Positions 50,101 through 59,868 of a DNA stretch of 64,000 bases are shown here, in pieces (position 1 is the stretch's first letter; each line of letters begins with the position of its first letter). The notes below the pieces were generated by a model. It worked only from the letters and a program-made list of their open reading frames with translations, was not told the DNA's origin and did not search any database. The stretch covers positions 3,906,001 through 3,970,000 of the forward strand of contig NC_064213.1 of the NCBI RefSeq assembly GCF_023101765.2. Direction: 5' to 3'. The translations under genes and the position numbers were made by a program. This DNA is from Spodoptera frugiperda. Its lineage: Eukaryota > Arthropoda > Insecta > Lepidoptera > Noctuidae.

Positions 50101-53100
50101 GTTGACAGTAAAATGTGAATTGAAAAATTTGTTTGTGACTTAATTTTATTTAGAACTAAAACTTGCTTTTGGACTTTTCCTTCCATCGTATGTACACTCG
50201 CCAACGCTATTTAGTTAGCAGGCCACACATTGACACAACTATCATTTACGGCATTATACAATATACATGTGTAGGTAATCTCATACTAATGTGCATAAAA
50301 ACATTTGTCCATTACGCACACATTGGTCTATACTTTCCTTTTCCTTTTGGCGTAAATAAGACGTCAAAGGGCGTAATTCATTCATATTCACTCTATTACT
50401 CTATAATTATAAACAAATTGATCAACAACGTACTTTTTATAAAAGAAGTAGTTCAGATCCTGTCGAAACACTACACCAATCCCTTCATTTGTCAGTTGAT
50501 TCAATTGGATGCCTTTTGTTCTGAAAACAAAACACTTTTAGATTACAATAAATACCAATCGAGTAGTCGTTAATCTTATCTTATTGTTTGATTAACACAA
50601 CTAACTTTTGCCCGCTTTGCTCGCCTCGCGTTAATAAGTAATATTTTTAATGGACTTTATTAAAATATCTTCTTAGGGTATGACTACGTCATAGTAGTTT
50701 TATGCAAGCAAAGTCTCTGCCCGATCGGTTTAAAATTGACAAAGTTTTATACAAACTTTCATGCCTATTTTATCCCCTTGGGGCTAAAATCGATCAAAAT
50801 CCTTTTTTAGCGGTCATAACATCTACCTGCATACCAAATTTCAGCCTGATCCGTCTAGTAGTTTGGTCTGTGCGTTAATAGATCACTACGTCAGTCAGTC
50901 AGTCGGTCACCTTTGAGTTATATGCATATATTTAAGATACATTTTTGTTTGCTTGATAGGTAGGTTTGGCGATCATGATAAAGTCACTGTTGCTTTTTTT
51001 TTATTAACTACATTAAATTAACATTTCTACCTGTGGAAACTTGTAATTGGACTTCTTTCAATATTTCTCACCTATCTGTATCCTAGTTGTAAGTTTTCCG
51101 AAGATAATAAAATAAAATGAAAAAAAATAGAAATTTAATTGAGAAAAAAGGGTTTATGGTGGCACAAAAACTACTAAACGACTCGATGTAGGTATTTCTC
51201 ACTTACCTGACCCAACAATATCTAAAATGTTGCATCGCTTTCTGTATAATTGAATCCTCAACTCTCTCGGAAGTGAGAAACCTGTCGAGTTGGTTTACAG
51301 CATGTTGAAACAAAAAATCTCCACGAGCGTCCAATACTAACAGGGTCAAAGCATGACACGATATGCACCTATGAAAAAAGTATGTCAACGTTTATAATCC
51401 TGTACTTATTTATTCATAACAACTCATACAAATAATTCTTCAGAAATCTTAATGCACGACATTTATATTATTTTATAATTTCTTCACGATCAAACGTTCA
51501 TAAATTATATACAAAGGCCCAATTACCCCCCCCTTCCCAATATTCCCAAGCCCCGATATCCCAACAACCCTTAAATTCCTGACCCCCAAAAGGCCAGCAA
51601 CGCACGTGTACTATGGTGTGTCGGGTGTCCCTGGGTGACGGCGATTGCTTACCATCAGGTGATCCGTTTATACTATTTGCTGAAAAAATATTTTCTTGGA
51701 CCACAAGTTCACAAAGATCAATCCATGTACTTACCAAAATATAAATCCGATGACAAATAAACAGAGCCCCACTCCCAAATTTCTGCTGTCAACTAGAAAT
51801 CTTCCATAATTTAATCCCATCATACCGTTTTCAGCGAGACTTAGACTTTCAGCGAATATCTGTGTGATCGTTTTAATTTGATTTAGTTTATAAACTGTTA
51901 CCAGTTAGCGTTAATAATTATACTACTTAGTCAAAAGACTGTAGATCTAAGAGAGTAAACGACTTTACTTTATTGGTTTATGTTTTACTATGATATCTTT
52001 AAGCAATCTCAAGTATCTCAAGATAGGTAATAGGCCTTTTATAAGGCGGGGAATGTCATCCAATGACTTCTCTCGCCATGAGCGAAGCGAGAAGGACTGT
52101 CAGACTCTTACTGACTAAACACCACCTCGTTCCTACTCCTGCTTTTCGAGCCGGAGAGTAAACCCTTTAGGTAGTCCGCAGCTCCGGATTAGTAGAAAGG
52201 TAATAAGGCTTTGACGCATAAATATAAAACAATATCCTATACCTAAAAGGTTCACAAGTGTAAAGTATTAATATTAATGACCAAAAACAGCATTCTAATA
52301 TACAGAATGTTAATAGAACGCTCCTGAACGCCGCAAACAAGCGACGGTAATAAACGAGCTTTATTTAAAAAATAAAAAAAGGAATTTAATGTTTATTTTA
52401 TGTAGTTGGAATCAACCGCTTTTAAAACTAGTGCTGCATGAATAACACAAAAACGATTAAAATTATAAAAACAAACAAAACGTATTATGGAGCTTTCCGT
52501 TTACACCTGTATACCTCTCATATTTGAAGTCAGTAAAAGTCGCTTACCAAATGTAAATCATTCCAACTCAAATTAAAAGGCATCGTCATCACATCGGGCA
52601 TCCAGCAAGTATCCCGGAGAGTAACAGAAAGCAAATCCATATTTCTTTCATTGAACTCAAATTTTACACAGACAACCATGAAATAATGACTTGCACCCAG
52701 TACTAGAAGACTGTTTACTAATTGCCATTTTACTATCTGAAGAATAAAGACAAATAAGTATATCCTGGTTCATGAATCTCAATCATCAAATGTTAGAGAC
52801 CTTCAATTCACTAAGGCAATTGGGTGCTTTTCCACCAGAGATGTGCTTTGTAGCTATATTTCGAAGATGTTAAGCTGATGTTGAGCTGATGCTAAGCTGT
52901 GAAACTATGTGACCCTTTCCACTGATACTAAGCTACGTAGCTGTGGTAGTAAGATGCACTGCCGCAAAGTAACTATGCGCGAAAGATGCGCAGCTCAAGT
53001 ATGCGCTACATATCTATAGTAGGGAAGCCTTCCATACTGGTGAAAAAGCAGCCATACAGATGAATTTTAGTAAGTATAGGTCACTGGAATCATAGAAACA

Positions 53101-56100
53101 TTAACACACTAGATTTAATCTATATAAATGACAGGCCAAACAAGATTAAGACTTAATTACAACGGCTTTGAGTCCAAAATCATACGTACATTAATCAAAG
53201 TGCCGTTCACCGTCGGGAGATCACTAATATATTGGAAATACGCAAACAAAATATAGATATGCGCGAATTTGCACACTGTATTTATTAGAAAACTTGTATC
53301 ATCATCGATTTCAGCTGATAGCAAAGCCTTAAGAACTTCATACACGGGTATAACACCGATAAGGTCCAATATAAATGCTTTAGTTATATAATTTACGAAG
53401 CATTTTTTAGTGTTGGTTATTATTATGCCACGATCATCGTGATATGCGAGCTGCAATAAATTTATGCGAAATTAACTTTGGCAAGTAACATTTCATGTTA
53501 AACGGTTTTCATGAGCTCTGTTCTACTGACTAAGGCCGTCTTGTTTGATATTCAAAATATAGTATAGTGAAGTATAGTATTAGTGAAAAAAAAATTGTAT
53601 GGTCATCCAGATTAAGAGTGTGAACCAAATATCAGATCGGTCTGTCGTCAGCAAGTAGATAAAATTCCAATTGCTCTCTAGTAACAAATAATCCAAAACA
53701 TACAAACGGGGGAACTATAGTCATAGTAAAAGTTCTTACGAATAACTTTAAGATAATATCGATCCAGGCAATGCAGTCACAGAACGCGCTGATCATAGTA
53801 AACACCCATCGTGATACAGCTCCAATGCCACCTTTAAACATTAGAAAATTAACTAAATTTTCGATATTGTTTATTATACAGGTGTTAATAGCGTATAATT
53901 TTGTTTGTCTACTCACCCAACACAGCAGCAGACGAGATAGAGACATATACGACAACTGTTCGAAACATCAACCAGGTTTGCATAAATCTATAAAAATATT
54001 TATTTTATAATAATGACACATTATAGGGCAATTTTTATTAATAGACTGTCAAACACCTCTCCTATTTTATATTTGTTATTTAAAGTTTCTTCAAACAATA
54101 TCAATCAAAAATGACCATGTGAATATTAAAATTATACATAGTTTGTCAGTCAATCTGTCATAAAAATAAAACTATTTTTCTGTATGAGTAAATTGCCTGA
54201 TTATAAGAGTCACTGCCGCCCAACAGATAATATGATTGCATTATCTGTCTGTCTATTTAATAATAATATGTTGTTGCTTAGATATGAATATTTTTTAAGA
54301 ATCTTACGCAGATTCCGGATCTCCCCAGAAATCACCTTCAAATGGCAACGATCGATTTTGTTGTAATTCAGGAATCACTTTTGCTGTCGATGTCATTGAC
54401 ATTCTTGTACTGTTAATTCTGTCTCGCAGTTTTTGTTGATACTGAAAAGTATTTTAGTAGTATCATATTAGAAAGATACCACTTTCCTTCTAGGAAAATA
54501 GTTGCAACATTATTATAATGTACTTCAATATAAATATATAGTTCTGCCAGTAAACGAGCAGACGGATCACCTGATGTTAAGCAATTGCCACTTCCTATGG
54601 ACACCCGAAACTCCAGAGGCGTTACAAGTGGGTTGTCGGTCATTTGGGGATTAGGAATTTAAGGGGTGTTCGGGAATCGGGGATTGGGAAGGGGAGTAAT
54701 TGGTTGAATAATTTACTTACATCTCTCCGATGTAACAAATAATTTCTAAACATTTCGTCAACCATAGGTGTGAATTCTTTAACACAATTTTGCAAATATT
54801 CATATTCCAATGTATATTTTTTGTAGATATCATAAAATATATTTATTGGTATGTATATAGTCTAAAAAAAGAAATAATATGATACACATAAAATATATGA
54901 CAAGCTACTTATAAAACTCAATCTGTAACAAGCAAATATAGATCTCTATAGTTAGGCCATTACAAACGTGCGAACTGTCATAAGTCATTTTTATCAGATC
55001 TCTCGCTCACACTTATGCCAATTGTGCGGGATAGTCACATTATTTTGACGTGACAGCTCACACGTTTGTAATGAGGGGCCTAACATATAATGCAATACAT
55101 CTATTAGTTGTATTATGTTTTAACTTCACTTACCTCACAATCAGTATACGCAGTGTATGATCTAACTGATTCTTTCCCGAAGTAAACAGCAGCTATTGAT
55201 AATAAAGTGCCGGGTCCATAGTAAGTTTCAACTATTTCACCTTTTTCATCATGAGACTCCACTTTAACGAATCCCTAAATAAAAAGACATTTACTTTACA
55301 ACCAAACTAAAGAACTTTAGATATATCAGTATGAAAACAATTAAGTAGGATTGAATTGTTCGGATTGGGTTGGCCGATAATAGATAAGAAGAAAACGATC
55401 CACAATTTTTTATTAGTCACAAATAGTCCACATACCAATTTTTAGCTTTCTATCTTTAAAATTGCGAAATGGTTCATAGAAACTTCCATGACCCATTTTA
55501 GGAAAGTGTATGGTTGAAAAGAGATAAAAAATTGCCTGTATCAGTTACCAGCAAGAAATGACACAAAATATTATCATGTCATAAACTCGCTTCGTTGCAA
55601 CTTCAAGAAAGGACAAACAAACAAACTTTGCCACCTATAATATTAATAAGTATATAAGAATGGATATATAAAATATTACCTGCACAATCCAAGTAACATT
55701 TTTAACTTGGTTCCCAAACATAAATATTATGGCATTTTTAGGTAGAACTAAAAATCTTGCCATGCAAGCTAATTCCTTGATTAAGCTGGGATCAGCATGA
55801 GTAAACGTTATTGATTTCGATATTATTCGCTGTGCCACTTCACCTTGCGCTTTCCAATATATCTCAATTGGTTCTTCTATCATAGAATTCGATGAAATTA
55901 CGTCATGACCCTGGTAATACTTCCAATGGCATATGAAATATCTATCAAGCCTCCTGAGTAAATCAACGTGAATACTATAATGCTGGTAATATTTCTTAAG
56001 ATTTGAAACAAATCTTCGGTAACTTGACAATACCCTACTTTCCAAATACATATACGACACAAGTGTACTTCTACAATACACGAATATAAGGTAAGAAAGG

Positions 56101-59100
56101 AATGAGATCACTATCCCAACATATGTGTCCCATAAGTTCATCGCCACATATTCACAAAATGTCCATTCAAAAGCCCAATTGATTAAGACCCCAGTTACTG
56201 GATTCATTTCTACACAATCGACCTTAACGGTTCTGGAACACAAAACTTCTCCAAAGAAATATGTTACTGTTAACTGGGGCATGTAATTAGTCAGCTCGAA
56301 CATAATGTGACTTGTCAGCACTATAAACGTAAAATTAATTAACAGCAGTTTCCGACAAACGTCCACCAAAGGATTTCTTCTAATATCCCACTTTAAATAA
56401 ATACCATAAAAAAGCACATATATTTTAATTAGTCTGTTAAATTGAAAAGTGTAGTAATATTGTGGTGCTCCAACGATATAAGCTAAATCTTCCAACCAAA
56501 TTGATGACAAAATATCCAACATGAAAGTGAAACTCTTGAATCGTTCAAACAAAACTGTAGAGAAAGTACTTGTAACAGAATCCTCTGTTTTAACTGCCGT
56601 AAATAAGGATACTGCAATATCTATACCATATATAGTATCAGTATATAATGTAAAAAACGTAAACCACGAGGGAATTTCACGTTTTACCAGATTTGGTGGA
56701 AAGACACACAGCACCATCATTACAGTTATGAAAACAATTCGGTGCCAGACAAAACCAAATTTAGATACCGGATTCATAATCCATGGGAACGAGACATTAG
56801 TGAACATAGATTTAGTCTGGAGTTCAGTTGGAGTGCAAAGCACCAGTTGACCTAAATATTTCGCGCAGTGGTATATTGATTCCTCTCGTGGTAAATCACA
56901 TCTGACTTGTTCTCTAGAAAACCCGGTTTGTTCCATTACTTTTTCAAAAACTTCATATATTTCCCACCAACGCCTGTTGATCCAAGCTATTCCTTCGTCT
57001 TCATTTCTATCCAATCCTCTTATAGACTTCTTACTATTGAACAATTTCTTTGCATGATTTAATCGGTCTCTTACCGCCTCCATGACAGTTTGTCTATCAA
57101 TGGGATACTTGTGTAGAGCTTGTATAAGATATTTTCGTTGAACGACATATATTTCACAATACGTGAGACATTGACATGCAACTTTTCTATCGTAGTTAGG
57201 TACATAAAAATTGATATCTCCAAATATGGTGCCACTTGTAACAGAAAATATAGGAGTGATACCATCATCTGCTGAAATAAGCTGAACTATCCCTGATTTT
57301 AGGTAATACAAAGAGGTTTTAGAATGGTCTCCTACAAAAAACCTTTCCCCAGGCATTCTGTAAGATAATTCAACGCATTCACTTATCAGTCGTCGAAGGG
57401 GAAATGACGTTTTTCTCAAAATTGGACTATGGTAATATAAGGGCCAAAGTAAATCTTGTTTAATTTCGAGTCGCAAATATCTCGGTATTTCTGTTTTGAA
57501 CACCTCAGGCATATGAATAATACCACTACGTTTTCTCCAGATGATTTTATAGAAATTTTCAACTTCTTTATGGGCATTTGTCGTCGGATTTCTCCTGTGT
57601 GTCTCTTCTATAATCTTTCTAGTGACTGAATATTTAGTGCAAACTCTTCGCAGTCTAAGTAGCGATTCAGCGAAAAATTTCGGCATTACAATAAAATGAT
57701 TTAAAATATAAGCGCATATTAAAAACATGCAAACTATTATAAATTCTAATATTGCAGAGGGTTTAGTTTCGTTATCAAAGAAAGCATTTTGGGTAAATGA
57801 AAATACAAATGTGTATGCGTAGACATATGTAGTGTATCCCACATCCGTTTCGTTTAGCTGAAACAAAAGAATTTTATTATCTATCAATGGTGAGGCTTTC
57901 AAACGTATTTACGATCTTATTCGTTTATCATTTAAAAGAAAAGCAATCAATCAAATCAACTGTATACAAGGTTGCACGTTAATTATTTGATAGATGTTAA
58001 ATCCAGATCCTACATGATGGCTCAGTGCAAGAACACAACCAAGTTGAATTAATAATTTACTCAAATATAAATAATTTGACGCACAACTAAACCTAACAGC
58101 AATTTAAAGAAAATCAAAATAACCTTATAAATAACATAAGCTCGCCAGTCGTAGTAGTTTCCAACTCCTGTACAATGCTTACAAAAGCCTTCCTCAGTAA
58201 GGAGCAACCAGAAGCAAGCAATGCAATTCAATGTCATACATAACGTGAGGGAATAGCCGACCAAAAGGTTAAAGTACGAATGCGTAGTCACCAGTGAAAA
58301 GTATTCTGTTACTCTGTAAATGCTGAAAAAAAAAGTTTTACAAAAATTAAATTATACATTCATTAGATCTGTATCCTTAGTACGAGTTTGCTTTACGTTT
58401 AAAGTAATCAACAAGAACGCGTTCGATGCTCTGATTGGTTGGTTTAATCGAGCCGGCCAATCAGATAGCGCTGAACGCACTCTCATATCGTACAGAACGC
58501 ATGTTATGTTGTAAAATCGCTTTGTGAAAATAAGGATGCTAAATGTATGTGTGTGTATATTAACGGTGTGATATGATACAAAAATGGTACTCACACAAGA
58601 AACTCATTAAATGCAAGTATATTTGGCCATAAGCGTGGAACTGGACATGGATTCGGCATCACTAGGCGCAAGAAAGGAATTAGAGATATCAGATCTATTA
58701 TCAACAATCCTGCTGACTTTGGTAAATGCTCACGTCGCATTGCTTGGTCGGTGACTTGTCTGGAAAAATAAAAAGATTGAACAATACCTATTGGAGGTGT
58801 TACTATAATTCCCGGAGCTGTGGGCTGCCTAGCGGGTTACCAGGTCTCGGCTCGAAAAACAGAAGTAGAAAGGGTGCTTTTAGTCAGTAAGAGTCTGACA
58901 CTTGCTCACGCCTCGCCCAAGGCGGAAGAAGCAGTAGGATGATATACTATAAGTAATACCTAGATTTCTAAAAGCTGGACAGTAACGAAACAGTATGAAT
59001 GCCAGTAGAGGACAGAAACAGGCTGATGATGATGCTCTAATATGCTGACTGTTTCTTACCTATGCACAATATGAAGAAAAGTGTCGATCCCATATAAAGC

Positions 59101-59868
59101 ATCGCAAAAGTACCAGTAACAATACTTTATGAACAATAGAACTGGCGTTTGATCCATCACTTCGCCACAGTACACAATCGGGTATACCGATTGTATGGGA
59201 CCCTGGGGAAACACTAGTATTTCTTTTAAGGTACTTGAATTATCATATATAACTATTTCACACTTAAATCGAATGTATAATTTTGTCTGCAGATTCCTTT
59301 TTATTCTTCACTAACTTCATGGATTATTTTCCTGCAGCTGAGTCGTCTGCAACAGTCTTAATCCTCAGTGCTATTAAAATTTTCGTACGTAAATTGTTCT
59401 TGTAAAGTTAACAGTTCCCGAATACAGTTTTTTTTATACTTTTTAGGATGGCGTTTGGCCACCATCTCATCTGGTGCTAAGCGATGAATTGGCCGATGTA
59501 GAGCACGCCTACATATGAACAACCTGTTCACTCGAGACTTGAAGACACCCAAATTGTATTTTGCAGGAAACACATAGTGTTATTCACATGTTATCAAAAG
59601 TATATATTTCTGGTATTACAGCAATAATAATAGACTGTCAACAAATAATCCTTACCAGTAGAACCTTTACGATGACGCTAAGAAGTACAAACAATTGGAA
59701 AACAGGTTGGAATGGTAGAAATATAAGGTTGCTCCATTCTATTTTACTATCTTCTGTAGTTCCTGTTTTATTCTCTAGCATCTTGCTAATTGCAGTTATT
59801 TTGTCTATCGACTTGGACGTCTGTTTAAGAGAGTCATCCATAGCACCTTCAGTCTTCCTTAAAGGCAT
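44108..59868 (-). CDS. Four-repeat CNG/HCN-like channel protein, 27 exons, 2049 aa
   Basis: Exons in gene order: 59656-59868, 59060-59202, 58595-58759, 58124-58322, 55680-57857, 55134-55274, 54721-54861, 54308-54441, 53917-53987, 53740-53831, 53190-53450, 52548-52736, 51735-51859, 51207-51368, 49657-49855, 48939-49064, 48476-48604, 47751-47960, 47139-47345, 46922-47015, 46731-46823, 46390-46538, 45787-46027, 45340-45507, 45017-45104, 44561-44666, 44108-44233. All junctions are GT-AG, phases agree and the total is 6150 nt. The start ATG (59866-59868) has A at -3 and an in-frame TAA 33 nt upstream with no AG acceptor between. The product has four successive S1-S6, C-linker and CNBD-like units. 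The family fold is a membrane cation channel gated by cyclic nucleotides; the four-in-one layout matches CNGK channels. No pore loop has a GYG or CNG filter, so ion conduction is doubtful. A database might split this model into shorter genes. Exon tracing is by eye. Confidence 0.82.
44719..44890. repeat. (TTTCTC)n polypyrimidine microsatellite in an intron
   Basis: About 170 bp of pure pyrimidine with a hexanucleotide period, decaying into TTTC/CTTT runs. On the gene's sense strand it is polypurine (GAGAAA)n. Lies between exons 25 and 26 of the four-repeat gene. Confidence 0.85.
45528..45630 (+). mobile_element. Second tRNA-derived SINE family, copy in an intron
   Basis: Lies in the intron between exons 23 and 24 of the four-repeat gene, antisense to it. 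The start TGCCTCGTTGGTCGAGTGGT resembles a tRNA A box and TGTGATTCCCGG a degraded B box, followed by GCAAAGCATTGCTGG. A related head is at 14920-14995 (GTGGTCGTAAGTGCGACTG, GGTTCGATTCCCGG). It does not fold as a complete tRNA by inspection. Confidence 0.55.
47389..47511. mobile_element. Palindromic MITE-like repeat, intron copy 1
   Basis: TATGAGTTTGCTTTACGTTT, CTCTGATTGGCCGGCTCGAA and ATAAACCAACCTATCAGAGC. The last two are near-inverse. Related copy at 58381-58497. In the intron between exons 18 and 19. Confidence 0.55.
48132..48273. mobile_element. Half-element related to the 14207 MITE, in an intron
   Basis: Shares CCTCTAGCATGGCTTGAAAC and ACGTGAGTAGGCCGATAAC with the right arm at 14463-14535 but lacks the matching left arm. 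It has its own small inverted repeat (TCATGAGCAGCG and CGCTCATGA). Lies between exons 17 and 18 of the four-repeat gene. Confidence 0.6.
49247..49508 (+). mobile_element. 'GGCCGGCAACGCAC' repeat in an intron
   Basis: ACGGCACGAAAGGACCGGCT to TGATCCATCTGCTCGTTTAG, in the intron between exons 15 and 16. The 109-codon frame across it is a repeat shadow. Confidence 0.65.
49927..50086 (+). mobile_element. LINE 3' tail in an intron
   Basis: ATAGCCACTGCTGACCAAAG, CACCACGCTTGCTTAATGCG and AGGTTTCCTCACGATGTTTT, between exons 14 and 15. Confidence 0.6.
50605..50925 (+). mobile_element. Non-autonomous repeat in an intron
   Basis: TTTTGCCCGCTTTGCTCGCC, TTTATCCCCTTGGGGCTAAA, CATACCAAATTTCAGCCTGA and GTCAGTCAGTCAGTCGGTCA. 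Typical of degraded lepidopteran non-autonomous elements. Between exons 14 and 15. Confidence 0.4.
51512..51670 (+). mobile_element. 'GGCCGGCAACGCAC' repeat in an intron
   Basis: AGGCCCAATTACCCCCCC, CCCAAAAGGCCAGCAACGCA and GATTGCTTACCATCAGGTGA, between exons 13 and 14. Confidence 0.6.
52036..52190 (+). mobile_element. 'AGTGTCAGACTCTTACTGAC' repeat in an intron
   Basis: ATAAGGCGGGGAATGTCATC, CTGTCAGACTCTTACTGACT and GGTAGTCCGCAGCTCCGG, between exons 12 and 13. Confidence 0.6.
52825..53050 (+). mobile_element. 'GTGCTATGCTACGTTGCTGTG' repeat in an intron
   Basis: TGGGTGCTTTTCCACCAGAG to TTCCATACTGGTGAAAAAGC, about 226 bp, ends inverted to each other over a short stretch. Between exons 11 and 12. 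Confidence 0.5.
54545..54702 (-). mobile_element. 'GGCCGGCAACGCAC' repeat in an intron, reverse
   Basis: GCCAGTAAACGAGCAGACGG and GGATCACCTGATGTTAAGCA, the complement of the common 3' end. Between exons 7 and 8, ending about 20 bp from the donor of exon 7. Confidence 0.6.
54721..57020 (-). other. Channel unit II of the four-repeat gene
   Basis: Residues about 521-1060, mostly inside the single 2178-nt exon 5, then exons 6 and 7 (141 nt each, phase 0). S1 is at about 607-626, S2 636-659, S3 682-701, S4 707-730 (FQFNRLIKIYVLFYGIYLKW, a few basic residues), S5 741-762, the pore loop 792-820 and S6 818-843. The pore loop reads WAFEWTFCEYVAMNLWD and shows no filter motif. The CNBD-like domain begins at about residue 940 (FLVLPKNAIIFMFG) and finishes in exon 7. 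At the usual FGE position it has LLS, but it keeps a basic residue in VRSYTAYTDCE. The absence of introns over this and the preceding half-unit contrasts with units III and IV. Confidence 0.72.
54951..55084. mobile_element. 134-bp MITE-like palindrome in an intron
   Basis: Starts GTTAGGCCATTACAAACGTG and ends CACGTTTGTAATGAGGGGCC plus TAAC; the ends are reverse complements apart from a small indel. Flanked by TATA-like sequence on both sides. Between exons 6 and 7. Confidence 0.7.
58381..58497. mobile_element. Palindromic MITE-like repeat, intron copy 2
   Basis: TACGAGTTTGCTTTACGTTT, GCTCTGATTGGTTGGTTTAA and GAGCCGGCCAATCAGATAGC. Related to 47389-47511. Between exons 3 and 4. Confidence 0.55.
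58812..58945 (-). mobile_element. 'AGTGTCAGACTCTTACTGAC' repeat in an intron, reverse
   Basis: CCCGGAGCTGTGGGCTGCCT and TTTTAGTCAGTAAGAGTCTG. Between exons 2 and 3. Confidence 0.6.
59435..59572 (-). mobile_element. Dispersed repeat in intron 1
   Basis: TTTAGGATGGCGTTTGGCCA, CATCTCATCTGGTGCTAAGC and ACTCGAGACTTGAAGACACC. The wording matches a repeat commonly seen in lepidopteran genomes (from memory); only copy in this window. Confidence 0.4.

Larger units (their letters stand above)
48476..54441 (-). other. Channel unit III of the four-repeat gene
   Basis: Exons 8-16 and part of 17, residues about 1061-1540. Exon 8 is a hydrophilic linker. Exons 9-10 hold S1-S2 (WLMFRTVVVYVSISSAAVL, then VSRWVFTMISAFCDCIAW), exon 11 S3-S4, exon 12 S5 and the pore turret, exon 13 the pore loop and S6 (GVGLCLFVIGFIFW), exons 14-15 the C-linker, and exons 15-17 the CNBD-like domain. 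The S4 region (CKFAHIYILFAYFQYI) is almost uncharged. The pore loop reads LIFAESLSLAENGMMG with no GYG. The CNBD is the best preserved of the four (FFLGGHDIIRENDLVTYLCV, then GDIFGQ, then RPIRVTATAEDKVDVLYI), but has FGQ for FGE. Confidence 0.72.
57020..59868 (-). other. Channel unit I of the four-repeat gene
   Basis: Residues 1 to about 520. Exon 1 has a polar N-terminus and S1 (FQPVFQLFVLLSVIVKVLL). Exon 2 holds S2, exon 3 holds S3 (GLLIIDLISLIPFL) and the start of S4, exon 4 the end of S4 and S5. The pore loop starts exon 5. The S4 stretch (ILAFNEFLVIYRVTEYF) lacks the usual arginine every third residue. The filter position reads TQNAFFD (about residues 262-268) in place of TxGYGD or TxGE. 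S6 follows at about 277-293, then a C-linker and a CNBD-like fold (about 400-485) with FGD where canonical domains have FGE, and NYDRKVAC where they have the phosphate-binding RRTA stretch. The domain outline is seen directly; loss of ligand binding is inference. Confidence 0.75.

Noticed and set aside
53771..54010. 79-codon plus-strand frame
   Set aside because: Antisense to exons 9 and 10 of the four-repeat gene. No independent features.
56521..56850. 109-codon plus-strand frame
   Set aside because: Antisense shadow of the large exon 5 of the four-repeat gene.
57858..57902. Treating the exon 5 frame as a separate gene starting at a TTG at 57902
   Set aside because: TTG is not a credible start in an insect gene. 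A clean acceptor (TTTGTTTCAG) and phase-matched upstream exons 1-4 supply the N-terminal half of unit I.
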